A stretch of DNA of 64,000 nucleotides, taken from NCBI GenBank assembly GCA_958510875.1, contig OY294068.1, positions 78,363,978-78,427,977 on the forward strand, written 5' to 3'. The notes under the pieces were generated by a model, which saw only the letters and a list, made by a program, of their open reading frames with translations, was not told where the DNA came from and did not search any database. Of this stretch, positions 35,059-64,000 are shown in pieces; the first letter of the stretch is position 1; each line of letters starts with the position of its first letter. Both the position numbers and the translations under genes were made by a program. This DNA comes from Endomychus coccineus (taxonomy: Eukaryota; Arthropoda; Insecta; Coleoptera; Endomychidae).

Positions 35059-35239
35059 CAATCATGCCAGTAATTCTGCGAATACTTATTCATCAACATT
35101 TGATTTTCCACTAGACGAGAAGTTGAAACTAAAATGGGTTAGAGCAATTCATAAAGATTCTTCTGTTCCCAATAAAAATTCATACGTATCTTGTAAACAT
35201 TTTCCCGACTGTAATGAGATTATTAGAGAAGAAAAATAA
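35059..35239 (+). pseudogene. THAP-type zinc finger fragment
   Basis: After an acceptor-like TTATATTTCAG the frame reads NHASNSANTYSSTFDFPLDE, KLKLKWVRAIHKDS, VPNKNSYVSCKHFPD, ending in a stop after IIREEK. The spacing FxFPxDExLxxKWxxAI...C-K-H-F is the C-terminal part of a THAP domain, a DNA-binding finger of P-element-like transposases and host factors. The first CxxxC half is missing; it could be on an upstream exon that I did not find. No transposase body follows. Confidence 0.65.
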
Positions 35240-36410
35240 CAAAACGTGATGAATCTGTTCTATTATTCTTCTTCCCAAACATCTATTTGTCAAAAAAGTC
35301 CCAATAAAAAGTAAACATCCTGAAGAAATACGATTAACCCTTGAACATTGAGACGGATTGATGTTCAAACCTGGCCCAAAGAAGATGAATTTTTAAATTA
35401 TAATGTCTTCATTTCAAAATTCAAAAACAAATTTGAGTGAACTTTTAACAGCATTTGTTTTATCAAAATTCTTTTTGATGAAAATATGATGTTCCAAATA
35501 TATTGTTTCAGGTTTTAGTATTGGCAGCAATTTAAAGATTTCATTTTGGCAGAAAATAAAATTATACATTCATATAAATTTGTATGACTTCTAGGAAACA
35601 ACGGACTTTGTACAAAGTGGTCTCAATTTGATTTTATTATCATATCAATTCATTCAAGTCAATTTCCTGAAGCTAATAATTGTATTAGTGAGTCAAAAGA
35701 TTTAACTTTGCAAAATTCCAACTATTTGATTTCAAATTTCATACGGTAAATAAAAAGTCACTAATTATTCATTAATGTAAATCAAAGCCAAATACTATTT
35801 GAATACAAAGGGCTTCGACTCTTCGAGTGCCAGTGTCGGTCTGAGTTGGTTCGTGACAAATTCTACATCATAGCCTAACTCTCTGGTAGGCTATGGAACG
35901 TGCATAAATAGAAAAAATCCACCTGACAAACATTATGAATAGATGGACCATGAAAATTTTACCTGATAATAAGAAATTATTGTTTTCCCCCTTGGAAGTT
36001 TCAAATCCACAGAAACTTCTTCGATTTTTTGAGTGCATGGGCCAGAAGAAACAATAAGATCTTGACTCTATGGGAAGTATATTAAGTTTTGATTTAACAA
36101 TATGCCAATTTTTAAAAATTAATGTCATTCACCTTCCTACAGTATTAATATAAAAGTTATATATATGTTTTATTAATTAGGTACCCCTGTAACATGATAA
36201 CACTGTCAGTACCAGTAAGTTGAAAAATACAGTATCTAATAAGCCATGGATTAATGTATTTTAATTAATGAATAAACCATGACTTTTCAGGAATTATTGG
36301 GTACATTGCATTACAAATTATTTTAAAATACCTTCGAAGTTCTATTAAAAATAATTCCTTAGGTTATTGCATAAAATAAAAAAAAAGTCAGCGCACTCCG
36401 GGAGTGCAGG
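35240..36410. other. Intergenic, unassigned
   Basis: AT-rich. A minus-strand open stretch at 35868-36128 has no family that I recognise. Confidence 0.4.
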
Positions 36411-37137
36411 CAGAAGTGAAAACATGAACTTATGGCGCGTTGGGCACTTTTTTGGGTGAGCATTTTTAGGTGCGCTCGCGACATGAGAAATTGTTCATAA
36501 AAAATCAAGTTTATCAAAGCAATGTGGGCACTTTTTGAATAGACATGAAGTATAATAATATAGAAACTATATTCGAAGGAAGTGGTTTTATTTAAATGAG
36601 TAAATATTAGTAAATAGTAAATACAAAATTTATCAATTCTCATCCATAATTTCAACAACTCTTACATCATCATTATCAGCATTTTCATCATTATTATCAG
36701 GATTTTCATCAAATTCTAAAACTGAAACAATAGGTCTATGGTAACTAAAGTATGAAATGAACAATTTTGATTTAAATCTATTTATATATCTTGTGAATAC
36801 TGCATTATTGCACTACAACAATGTTTTTATTAATTCTATTTACACTTTAGATTTGTTTTTTTAACACAATACCATAGCAGCAACACAAGTCAAATGAAAT
36901 ATTTAAATAAATAAATTTTCCGTTTAATATTCATTTATAAAATAAATATAAAAAAACTCTCAATCTCGTCTGTCGCGAGGGCACGAACGAATGCCCATGC
37001 AAAGAGCGCGTATAGTATACATATATTATAAGAATACACGCGGAGTATATCTGTGTAAAATCTCATCTGTCGCGAGAACGGCTGAAAATGCTCTCCCACA
37101 AAAGTGCCCAACGCGCCATAAGAAGTTTTCACTTCAA
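36411..37137. mobile_element. ~730 bp foldback MITE
   Basis: Left arm GAAGTGAAAACATGAACTTA, TGGCGCGTTGGGCACTTTT, GAGCATTTT (36411-36475). It mirrors right arm AAAATGCTCTCCCACAAAAG, TGCCCAACGCGCCATAAG, AAGTTTTCACTTC (37083-37137). The terminal inverted repeat is about 65 bp with a few differences; CTCGCGACATGAG continues the pairing inward. The interior is AT-rich with no coding match. Confidence 0.78.
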
Positions 37138-37803
37138 AAATATATATTTTGATTTCTCAATTTAAAAAGAAAGCATATCCATAAACTTTCATAATAATTT
37201 CTTTGCCTAAATAGCTCCACATGGGCAACATTAAATCATTACATTACTTCAAAGAGATCTGTTCAAAATGAAGCGATTTTTTAGTTAAACTATGCGTCTT
37301 GTGTACAATTAATTTGACAACCTCCAAAAAAATTATTATGTGTAACGTACAGAACAAGGTTAATCTTGTTTTCGATATTATTCAATTTCGATATTTTTAC
37401 GATATGTATTTGAAAATAGAGGGACCAATTATTGCTGATAATTATGAAACATATCGGTTTCCAATTATGTATTAATATTAAAATATAAAAACAACCCGTG
37501 ACTAAATGCATTGAATGACTCAATTGAGGTACAATAAGCGACAGGTATAGTTTAGTTTTAAATTTTAATTTCAATTACCTGCGATCATTACGTTATTATA
37601 AATTAATATTACGTACAAAGAAATTCTATAGCGCTATGGTATAATATCAAATTGCATTATATTTTGAGTATATCCATCTAATAATAAATTCAATAATTGT
37701 AAATGTAACAATAATGTGTAGGGTAAGACCAACACATCATAAGCTTCTATCATAAAATGGATAGCTAAATAGATAATGAGTGAAGCCTGAGCGGAAATTT
37801 GTC
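37138..37803. other. Intergenic, AT-rich
   Basis: Nothing recognised. Confidence 0.5.
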
Positions 37804-38021
37804 TTGAACAAATCAATATGGTCAAGAATATGTTGCGCCCTTGGTACTCATGCGCATTTTGATCTTGCATCTAAAAATTATTTAGAACAAGTGACATAAC
37901 TGATGACTCATTTTGAACAAATCAATATGGTCAAGAATATCTTGCGCCCTTGGTACTCATGCGCATTTTGATCTTGCATCTAAAAATTATTTAGAACAAG
38001 TGACATAACTGAGGACTCATT
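37804..38021. repeat. 109 bp direct tandem duplication
   Basis: TTGAACAAATCAATATGGTC begins at 37804 and again at 37913. The two units differ at only a few positions (for example ATGTTGCG versus ATCTTGCG). The near identity suggests a recent duplication. Confidence 0.9.
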
Positions 38022-38625
38022 GACATTCAGCATTCATTTTCCATTGTATTCTATTTGTTATTCTTAATCTCGGCTTTTCGTTTCTTGTTTATTTGAAATG
38101 TTGTGGTTCTATGTTTAATTTAATATTTATAATACACAATATTATACTCCCTCGGTCAATTAAACTCAATATTCTGAGCATTATTGGTTAATTCTCAAAA
38201 TTGAATCAATAGTAAATTTTAGAAAATACGCCTTGTTTCAAAATTACAACATAATGTGCATTATAGAAGCTCTAGTTGCTGTTGTTCAATCACTTTTAAG
38301 AGTATTTAACATATTTTTGAATTACCAATTCAGATAGTGAATTGGAAATAAATGTATAGTGGATATGCGTCCCAAAACTCAAAGCCCATGCGCTGAGTAG
38401 AATTTCTGTGGACTTGCCGCGTCGCCGGCACGTTTGAGGATTTATCGTTCAACAGCTGCCTAGGGAAGAAATGTATGCCTATTTCAAAATAACAAACCAT
38501 CTCTGTACTAATTATATTGTTAATATATCAGGTCGAATCCTTCTACCGTTGGAAAGCTAAAACTAAAACATATTGCAGGAGGTTTAGTTTCCCTGGAATA
38601 TTCTAATTGTATCAAATCATTGATT

Positions 38626-39157
38626 ATACAGGATGTCCCAGGTTTTAGTAGCAGAGCTTCAACAGTCGATAGAAAATTTGATTTTGAGAAAAAAATTCCT
38701 AATAACATATATGCACATACGCTTAGTTTTTGACCATGTTTTTCAACATAAAAGTTGATTTTTCTCGGAAACGGTCAATAGAGCTTATGACCAAGAGTAC
38801 CTTTTTTGTGTAGAAAACATTGGCGGTTCAAATGGTTGTCTCAAAACTGTACTTTTGCCAGTGGCGTAGAAAAACATCAATTACCCCTTCAAAATCTTCA
38901 CCGATTATGACTAAAAAAAATTTTGTATCACACAGAACGTAGCTTACTATGAGTAGAAAATGCTTGCAAAAGCTGTTTCCTGTACGATAAACGGTTCCGG
39001 AGATATTCGGAAAAAACGAATTTTTTGTATCAATTTCAACACCCGTATCTCAAAAACTAAGCGTCTGTGCATATATGTTATAAGGATTTTTTTCTCAAAA
39101 TAAAATTTTCTATCGTCTATTAAATTTTCCCGATTAAAATCTGAGACATCCTGTATA
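38626..39157. repeat. Palindromic foldback repeat, copy 3 (internally deleted)
   Basis: Starts TATACAGGATGTCCCAGG and ends CTGAGACATCCTGTATA. It has subtype A termini as in copy 1. Most of the left half is missing: CACATACGCTTAGTTTTTGA jumps straight to ACCATGTTTTTCAACATAAA, the palindrome centre. About 530 bp against about 930 bp for copy 2. Confidence 0.85.
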
Positions 39158-40018
39158 TTAATTAATGATTAAATTAATATTTTCAGTTAATATAGGCTCT
39201 AATACAGGCAACACATTATACAAATGTTGTTATTTAGCGTTTAACCGATTTCCACAGGCAATTCAACACAAACTAGATTTGGTGCTCGAAATTTACTGGC
39301 ATGAAAATTCAGTGTCGTACCTTGAGCCGACCGATCCGTCGAAATACTGGACGCTACTTGCTTAGTTACGCACGCCAACTATCTGGCCGATTGTAGAGAA
39401 AAATATTGCTGAAGAATCACTTTCGCACAACAAGACAGACTGCGACTAGCGCTTTTGATCGACTTACGACTCATATGGCACGCACGTTGTTGGTTTCTAC
39501 CTAAGCTATGGAACGGCGAGTCCGATTTACTGTACCTTAAGCTCTTGATAGGCTTATGCGAACGAAGTCTTTCCTCCTTTCGGCTCACTCTGCCTTAAAT
39601 CCTTGGGGCATATATGCACTTACCTAGTTCCTACCTTTTCAAAAACGAAGACTTTCAAATTTCGGGAATTATGATTTTGTTTACGTTCCGAGTAGTTGCA
39701 ATTTTGAGAATTTTCTGACAGAACCTTAAGATTGTTTCATAGTGCAGATCTCAAAAGGAGCAATATTAACCACAAGCACCTTCAAGGAATGGATCGATAT
39801 TAAACCGATCACAAATATGTGGTTAAAAAACTATTTCCTCTTCTGAAAAAGACTATTTACTGGCCACATATATTGATATTCTGAAGCAAGTTTTAAAACT
39901 TTGGTATTTCCTTTTAAAAAAAGTTTTTTTTAAATCCGATCAGTAGATTCAGAGTAATCCCACCGCAACCTGTAAAGGTTCATAAATGTTTGAAATTTCG
40001 GGCGTTTGAAGCCACTAG
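39158..40018. other. Intergenic, unassigned
   Basis: Nothing recognised apart from mixed AT-rich and moderately GC-rich sequence. Confidence 0.4.
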
Positions 40019-40622
40019 TTATGATAGTCGGGTCAAATTAGACCAAGAAGTATAAAAGCTGGGAAAATTTGCGGGCAACTCCGATCGACTCCGGGTTTTT
40101 TGCTAAATTTCCTGAACGGATTTAAAACATTCCCGAAAAAAAACTAATATGTGCTTTTCCATTTTTCGATTTATTGGCCAATGTTGATGGACAAAACGCG
40201 GAAATTTTGCAATTTTCAACGAAAATGGCTAGAAAACTGTATTCGGGGGTTTTCGAGGTGACTGGTAACACATCTATTTAGATTGTTGGAAGATTTATAT
40301 TCGATCTGTGAAGTAACATTCAAATTACCGCGCTTCAATTCTGAGTATGATGAGACAATAATATATACAGAAATTTTAGAAAGGGGTGAGCCAAGAGATT
40401 ATCTAGTATTAATGGACTGTAATCAGCGACCTCGAAGACCCCCGAGGACAGCTTTCTAGCCATTTTCGTTGAATCAACATTGGCCAATAAATTGAAAAAG
40501 GGAAAAGCACATATTAGTTTTTTTCATGAATGCTGTAAATCTGTTCAGGAAAATTTTGCAAGAAACCCGGAGTTGCCCGCTAATTTTCCCAGCTTTTTTG
40601 CTAATATAACTCGACTATGAAC
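40019..40622. repeat. ~600 bp foldback repeat
   Basis: Left arm 40019-40260 and right arm 40425-40622 are imperfect mirror images. CTGGGAAAATTTGCGGGCAA pairs with TTGCCCGCTAATTTTCCCAG, and AACTAATATGTGCTTTTCC with GGGAAAAGCACATATTAGTT. TATTGGCCAATGTTGAT and CATTTTCGTTGA blocks pair further inward. The spacer is about 160 bp. It differs from the other foldback families here. Confidence 0.75.
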
Positions 40623-41232
40623 CAAAAGGGGTTATGTTGAACAGCATCTTACGCGGAAAGTTCAACATTTACGGAATATCTACTTCCCTTTGACAATGAT
40701 TTTTCGAAATGAGCCATACAATTTTTTTTTCGAGTAAAATTTCCAGCTCATTTTCACTTTTCTCTTACTAAAATACTACCCATATGCAAAATTTCAACCA
40801 CTTCCAAATTTAGTGAATATTTGAATGTAGGCGCTGGACTACCAACATTCACATTTTGTTCCCATTTAATTAATACCAATTGTGAAGCATTAACTACCTA
40901 TTTGAATGCTTATGACAAACTTTAAACAAAATGAGTCCAATCTAATACAAAGAGGTTCAATCTTGACTGGTTACTAGTGGTTTTTCTTCTTAAAATTTTG
41001 ACTATTGCATCTGGAACATTTCATTTCTAAATTTGCATAATAATGTAATAATTATTGATGATATGAAAACGGTTATTACGTAGATACGAGATGCATATTC
41101 TGTCGTTTTCTGGATGTGATAGGAACATGTGTAATGATTAATGAAACACTATATGAAGCAAAAAAAAACAATTTTTTTTGATATCTAATTTTTGTAACAA
41201 TGGATGCAAATAAAAATTCAGAAGGTATTGAT
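40623..41232. other. Beta-tubulin 3' flank / probable 3' UTR
   Basis: AT-rich region immediately after the stop codon on the minus strand. UTR length cannot be fixed from sequence. Confidence 0.45.
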
Positions 41233-58385
<17,153 letters not shown>

Positions 58386-59539
58386 ATTGATGTGTTAGAC
58401 TCTTGAATTGATATTTGCTAAATTGAACTACGAAACGTGACAATGGTACGTTCCAAAGCTATAATGTAATGAAATGAATTTCTGACGAATGCCAAGCGAA
58501 GACAAGACTATTATACAATTCCCACAATCCCACAGCCGCAGTGCCACCTACTTTTTCTCTTCACCAGCGTTGCCAGCGCATTTCGTTAGACAATTGAGTT
58601 TTAAGTTGCCTACAGATCATGACAGCAATACCATTTTAGTAAAGTGTTTAGGCGTTCGTTAACTATCACTGAATTCAGTAAGTTGACCTTAATTTTATTG
58701 TTATAATATAATAAAGGGGCAACTCAATTCAATATTTTACAATAATAATTAATTTTTCTTTACACGAAATAATTGAAATATTAACAATTAATTCTAGACA
58801 CATTTTTCTAAGTTTAAATTAGAAACTTTGCCCAAACAAAGAACACCGAGAAAATGTTTCAGACCTTTTTGATAGAATCTCTTCATGAAATAATGCTAAC
58901 GTCACGATCGGCTGTGTTTGTGTGGATGTCATGATTAGGTACAGGAAATTTTCAGAATTGGCATCAAATAATAATTGATTATTTTTTGGGTAAAGTGATA
59001 TGATATTCTCATAACAATCTTTGAGTATTTTGTGTCAACTACTGGATTAATTTGAAGTATAACCCTCTCAAACCTTTGTTCTCTTAAAAGCTGATCTTCT
59101 AAAATGAAAAAAAAACATCTTAACTAGAATATTTTCTAGTTTTCAGTTTCATTTTTCACATACATTTAAATTGATAAAAATTTGCACATAGGTACATTCC
59201 AAAATCAGAGTTTCGTCCTGGTCTCTAAATTCAAGATTTCGTCTGAGATATCATATGCATGTAAATTTTAACTTTTTGCTCTATCTCGTGCGAAACGTAA
59301 GCTTAATTTACAAACATGAAGTTACGGCTTCAATGACTATGAACTATTTTCTCAACATGACAGCATACATATTATTAGCTAGTTATTTACAAATTAAAAA
59401 TTATTACTTTGTTAGGTACTAAGTTACCATATAATATCCCTGTGGTATCTGGTATATCAGTTAACATATTATTTGCTTCATGTAATTACATACTCTTGCA
59501 GAAACAATTGATTTTAACTTTTAACATGAATGGATGCAA
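58386..59539. other. Beta-tubulin upstream region
   Basis: Probable 5' leader and promoter on the minus strand in the first few hundred bases, inferred only from position. The rest is AT-rich with nothing recognised. Confidence 0.4.
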
Positions 59540-59730
59540 AGGAAGGGGGGAACTGTTGAGTGTAATAACGCAGTGAGATTGTGCCGGACGCCACCTAGAC
59601 TCTTAGGTAACGTATTCACCGCTTTGTCTTGCTGCGATTGTGCAGAATAATAAATGACTGTCTTAGGATAAGTTATAAAATGTAACTTAATTCAAAGAAT
59701 TGGATTATACTGTGGGGAATCTGGTTTTCT
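59540..59730 (+). mobile_element. Possible solo LTR or LTR end with polypurine tract
   Basis: AAAGGAAGGGGGGAAC, a polypurine-like tract, immediately precedes TGTTGAGTGTAATAACGCAG, a typical LTR-style TG start. The following ~150 bp are GC-richer than the surroundings. The 3' end and a partner LTR were not found. Confidence 0.4.
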
Positions 59731-60319
59731 TCACTTCATGTATCATTCTTACGTTATGTAGATAAATTATTAATGAAGATTAAATGGTTTCAAGAATATA
59801 TTCTCACCGATTTTGAGAATATGGGTACAAATCAAAATTTGGTAATATTTAATGTACCTATACTTCTTGCAGCATAATTATTTTTAAAGAATCTAGCTGT
59901 AAATACACTTTTAATAATCAAAACCTTGAATATTTCTTCACATATTCATCAAATTATATATTGGTCCGCAACCACGTACCATTCAGGCACACACAATGAA
60001 CAAAACACGACTTTGGGTATAATATTAATGATTCCTCCACCACTCAGTGACATGCTCAGAATTAATACATACAATAATTGATTCGGAATATACCACTGGG
60101 TCTTACATTCGCTGATATATACTGGTATTAAAGCATAAATTTGTGTTTGTCCTTTGTCATATTTCATTATTCAATAAAAAATAGTTACTAGCGAAACGAA
60201 GCCAAAATCGCACTCACATTAGTTAATTCTTTACTATATTTCAATCGTGGAAGCCATTACTATGTGATAATTTATCATATTGATATATGTAATAAAATAA
60301 AACTTTTAATTTGCTTTTA

Positions 60320-60469
60320 ATCACATATATAGTAGAAACAAATCGTGACTATAGTTTCGACATTAGCGTGTCATCTTCAAACATTACATATACATACATT
60401 AGAATCGTTTGAAGATGACCCGCTAGTGTCGAAACTATAGTCACGACTTTTCTATAATATATGTGATAA
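60320..60469. mobile_element. ~150 bp palindromic element
   Basis: Left arm 60320-60383 and right arm 60409-60469 are near-perfect mirrors. ATCACATATAT ends the outside, CGTGACTATAGTTTCGACA pairs with TGTCGAAACTATAGTCACG, and GTCATCTTCAAAC pairs with GTTTGAAGATGAC. The loop is 25 bp. It could fold as a ~60 bp hairpin. Confidence 0.82.
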
Positions 60470-61541
60470 CAAACAAAGTAAAAGTGTTTCATTTTATTAA
60501 ATCTTTACTAATATACTCATATCACAAAATATAAATGACTTTTCGTTATTGGAAGTTCACCGAGCTGGAGTATTTCAAAGTTTATTAGAGAGTAGTTGTT
60601 TGAGACAAATTTGGTAATAATTTATTTTATCTCTCATAAAGATAGAAACAAATTATCGGAATTAATAAAAGTGTCTATAATACTGAATTACATAATACAT
60701 ACACACAATCCACAAATTCTCATTCTAAAAACGTTTTATGAAATTTCGTCAGTTCAAAAAGTTATCGTAATTATTGTAGTAGCTACTCGTATTAACCTAA
60801 CCACTCCTGCAAAATTGTTTAATGGAGAAGTGAAAAACTTTGATAGCCAAAATGAGGGAAACAATATACCACAGGTTGAATAATGCTATATATTATATTT
60901 GATGACTCAGATTTAAAAAAATTGTCGCTGTGTTTGAAGAAAATTTGTGACTCATGGCAACACTCCAGATATATAATGTATTGAACCCGCTTCGTATGTA
61001 TTCGGGTATGATGTGGCGTGGCGTTATCACGAAGCAACGTATTCGTTTCGTAAATTCAATTCAGCTTATAGAATGCCATCTTTAGGGAGCTGAATTACCG
61101 TTAATTTTCAAACGAAGGCACATAAATACAGCTTGGCAGTTCGAATGAGGGAAATATTCCCGCCTTTTGTCTACTGGTTTGGGTACAATGTTGAAATTTT
61201 AACAGCTTAATTAATTAGAATTCAATTCTTTTAAGAAAAAGTTGGTTTTTAGAGAGACATATTTTACAATTTTACAAGAGTTTCCGAAAAGTTTTCATAT
61301 TGAGCTGCAGAAAACCACCCCAAATTTTCTTTCAAACACAACGATAAGTTTCATAACCCCCCGCATTAAATTTCTCTTAAGTTTGCTATTAGTCGAGTCA
61401 TTATTGTACAATCACAGGAAAAATGAAGATACCAAATATTTTTTCCTGAAACCTTTTGCAATGCCTTAGGTTTGCCCTACATAAAAGAAAGTATCCAGTG
61501 AGAAATGTGGCCCTAATAAACAATAAATAAGAAGTTTAATC
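60470..61541. other. Intergenic, unassigned
   Basis: AT-rich; the short open stretches have no recognisable domain. Confidence 0.45.
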
Positions 61542-61830
61542 AACAAATTGAATAACTTGATAACTATTTGTGCTTTTTTGACCAAAATCACATCTAGAAG
61601 GTTTTTTTTTAGGTCGCTGATTACGAAGTCAAAAATACCAAATTGTTGATGGCGCTTCCGTAAAACCGGAAATACCGCACATTGGGTTCAATTTTTGCAT
61701 AACAAATTGAATAACTTGAACAATTTGTGATTTTTTGTCAGAAATTACACCCTGGGGGTTTTTGAGGTTGCTGATTATGAATTTAATGTAAAAAAATGCA
61801 TATCGTAGATGGCGTTCGCGTATAAAGTAC
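61542..61830. repeat. ~159 bp tandem repeat, about two units
   Basis: AACAAATTGAATAACTTGA begins at 61542 and 61701. Both units continue with TTTGTG.TTTTTTG, a GGTCGCTGATTA / GGTTGCTGATTA block and GATGGCG. The GGTCGCTGA(A/T)TACGA phrase recalls the 149 bp unit at 12.3 and 13.5-14.1 kb, so they may be distant relatives. Confidence 0.7.
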
Positions 61831-62298
61831 TAGTTACAAAAAGTTGTATATTTAACAAATACACATGTATTTGTTATTTATTAGTGTTATTTATTTTTAA
61901 CTTAACTGCTTATGAATATAAACTCAAAAAAATTTCAAATCATAGATGGCGTTACTAAACTAGTGAAATATCGACTATTTTATGGAAAAACGTCAAGTTA
62001 TAATAAAATTACATTTTTAATGAAAATACCAATTAAGATATAACAAATATGCTGTAATAGAAATATAATTCATAGATGAGGGTTTCCTCATTAACATACG
62101 TTTCGAAGACCGTTTCGAAAATCGATCAACTTATGAATTTGATTTTTTATTTTCAAGATTTCCTAGGTGGTATACATACAGTGTAGGAGATCTCTATCCT
62201 TTTTTCACAATTTACGATAGAGAGGGCACGTTAATTTATCTGTTTTCTAGACAAAATGACATCAAAAATATATGAAATTTACTGTTGCATTCTATGTA

Positions 62299-62319
62299 AT
62301 AATCCGGGGGATTATTATT
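62299..62319. repeat. Short palindrome
   Basis: TAATAATCC and GGATTATTA around GGG; the stem is nearly the same as at 19994-20016. Confidence 0.55.
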
Positions 62320-62849
62320 TTTTTACGATTGAATCAAAGTAGCGTAAGCATGAGAAAACTCCCGAAAATTAAGCCACTCTAAGTAAACCAGGAATACTTG
62401 ACACATGAGAGTACAACTCAAATCATTCCGTAGAGTGTAGTTCCGTCCTTACGGGCACTTCAAATCTAAAATTTCTAAATTCCTGACAGGAACAGACTAT
62501 ACATATACATTCTATATTCAACAATTAGAGTTTTATTCAGATTGAAATAATGGAATTCCTGTCTGGCGCCAGAGATACGCCATCTAATACCTTTTACAAG
62601 TTGTACGTGATTTTTAAGAATTAGAGCCTTCGAGGCGCTATTCCGCGGACCTTGCACTTTCTACGCAGACGGAGTTAATCACTTAGTCAGCAGGGTTTGG
62701 AGAAATCATTTTTTGTGGTCACTCACTGCCCCTCGATGTGGGAATACAGGCAACTCTAAATACAGATTTGTGTATTAGTGCAAGGTGCAACGGGATACAA
62801 CCAACTTCATTGGTCCGTTTGAATTTTATGTTAGCGAATCAGGAAGCCA

Positions 62850-64000
62850 ATTTCGGGGGGGGAGACAAATTATAAAAATGAAAACTCTTTTGCAAGAGCA
62901 GTTCCTTTTGTCGTGTCTTGTTGGGTAAGCCTAGTTCCTTGTACATAAAGCTGAGTCTCTCTCAAAACCAGATCCATTAATTCTTTTTTTTTTCTTTTTT
63001 TAAATGATATTTTTAACTTAGTCTTTTGATTGTTTTTTTTTGTTGAATTACAAATTACAAGAATTCTATTTTTACAACCATATTTTTCTTTTGTCTGTCA
63101 CTCAAAGTAAATTAAATTCATTAGAACCAAATTTTATCATTCTTAAAGTTACTTTCAATTCACCTTATATCATTCCAGGTGTCAGTTTCAAGAGACCTTA
63201 CATTTAACTTCAATATCATTCGCTATTTAGTGAATATATTGTTTGGTAACTAGAATCTATAATAACCTATAAAAGAAATTGTGGAGAACGTTATTAGTAC
63301 TGGATGTTAGAAATCCATAGTTATTTGATATTTTGGAGAAGTTATTGCCTTTAACGTTTAGATAATTTGATCTGGGTGCGAGAGAGAACTAGCTTCGTGG
63401 TGAAATTTATAAATTAACGAAAAGACGTCGCGTAATATATTCTGTGTAAGCCGTGAAGTGTAAGCTCAAGTGTCTAAGTTTACCCTGTGGATTAAGGATA
63501 AAATACTAAGTCAGGGTAAGTCTTTAGAGAAAGCTGCTTAGTCTGTGTTCAAGCCAAAAATTCTGAGGTCATCACCCCGGTAATTGTAAGCATTAATAGG
63601 GTATTTTGACTTGCTAGAAGCGTAGCGATCCATCTGCGAATTTCTCATATTTTATAGTGTATTTAAGGGACCTACTTAGGATAGGTATAATTGGAATCAG
63701 TGTTACCGTAATTGTAGGGTCAAAGATATAATTATTTGGGGAAAGCTCACTATTCAAAAGTTGCTACAAGGGTAGTTATTATTATTATTAATTTTTATCT
63801 GGAAGTTCAAGGGGTCTAAAAACCCCTATTGAGACCCTGATCTTTAAGGACAGGGAGAGTTAGCCATCAGCGGCTAATTTGACAGAAAGTGTTTGAGTTC
63901 ATCGGGAAAACTAGAGTTTCATTGTATTGATTATTTGTTGTGTAATTCACTCGATCTACCGATACATAACGAACCAGGTAGCTGTGGATAAAAACAACAG
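62850..64000. other. Right-edge region, possible LTR-retroelement leader
   Basis: A G-rich run (TTTCGGGGGGGGAGAC near 62854) is followed by more GC-balanced, non-coding DNA to the edge. This could be the polypurine tract and LTR/leader of an element continuing beyond the window, but no LTR pair, primer site or protein is visible. Confidence 0.25.

Noticed and set aside
40864..40869. ATTAAA as the definite beta-tubulin poly(A) signal
   Set aside because: A 6-mer this AT-rich is expected by chance here; RNA evidence would be needed.
62850..64000. LTR retrotransposon at the right edge
   Set aside because: Only a G-rich tract and compositional shift were seen; without a second LTR or protein this remains a suggestion.

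Overview
The window is nuclear DNA of an animal, almost certainly an insect. It is AT-rich, with GT-AG introns running from about 50 bp to almost 16 kb, and is dense in decayed transposable elements. No symbiont or bacterial block is visible. A beetle or similar holometabolan is a plausible guess, but nothing here fixes the order.

Only two host protein genes are supported, both on the minus strand. (1) Splicing factor 3B subunit 2 (SF3B2/SAP145): its start codon is at 31668 and eight exons reach down to 2159, after which the gene leaves the left edge. The eight exons join in frame as 562 codons. (2) A complete beta-tubulin gene: a 19-codon first exon at 58385-58329, a 15.8 kb first intron, and one long exon at 42519-41233, giving 447 residues. 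Between them (31.7-41.2 kb) lie a tRNA-like gene at about 34075-34147, a THAP zinc-finger fragment, an R2-like non-LTR retrotransposon remnant and several foldback elements.

Left edge to 2 kb: two 5'-truncated Penelope-like elements joined head to head. 2.5-11.6 kb (SF3B2 intron 7): an RNase H scrap, a broken piggyBac transposase, and a nearly complete but mutated LOA-like non-LTR element (5.8-11.2 kb) inserted in a palindromic foldback repeat. 11.8-17.95 kb (intron 6): a 2.2 kb foldback element with facing arrays of a ~149 bp repeat, plus other repeats. 19.4-30.97 kb (intron 3): older LOA-like fragments, a 3.8 kb foldback element with facing arrays of a ~142 bp repeat, a second palindromic foldback copy and a 493 bp MITE with perfect 25 bp inverted ends. 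The beta-tubulin intron holds a collapsed Ty1/copia element, another palindromic foldback copy and a decayed cut-and-paste transposase. The right edge (58.4-64 kb) shows only repeats and LTR-like debris.

The most unusual signals are these. First, two copies of a 32-37 bp pure palindrome, each flanked by its own perfect 9-10 bp direct repeat, look like an extremely small transposed element. Second, two unrelated foldback elements share one architecture: outer inverted arms, facing minisatellites of nearly the same period, and a unique centre. Third, the beta-tubulin differs at positions normally near-invariant in animals. The large palindromes lie inside SF3B2 introns, so its pre-mRNA should contain long hairpins.
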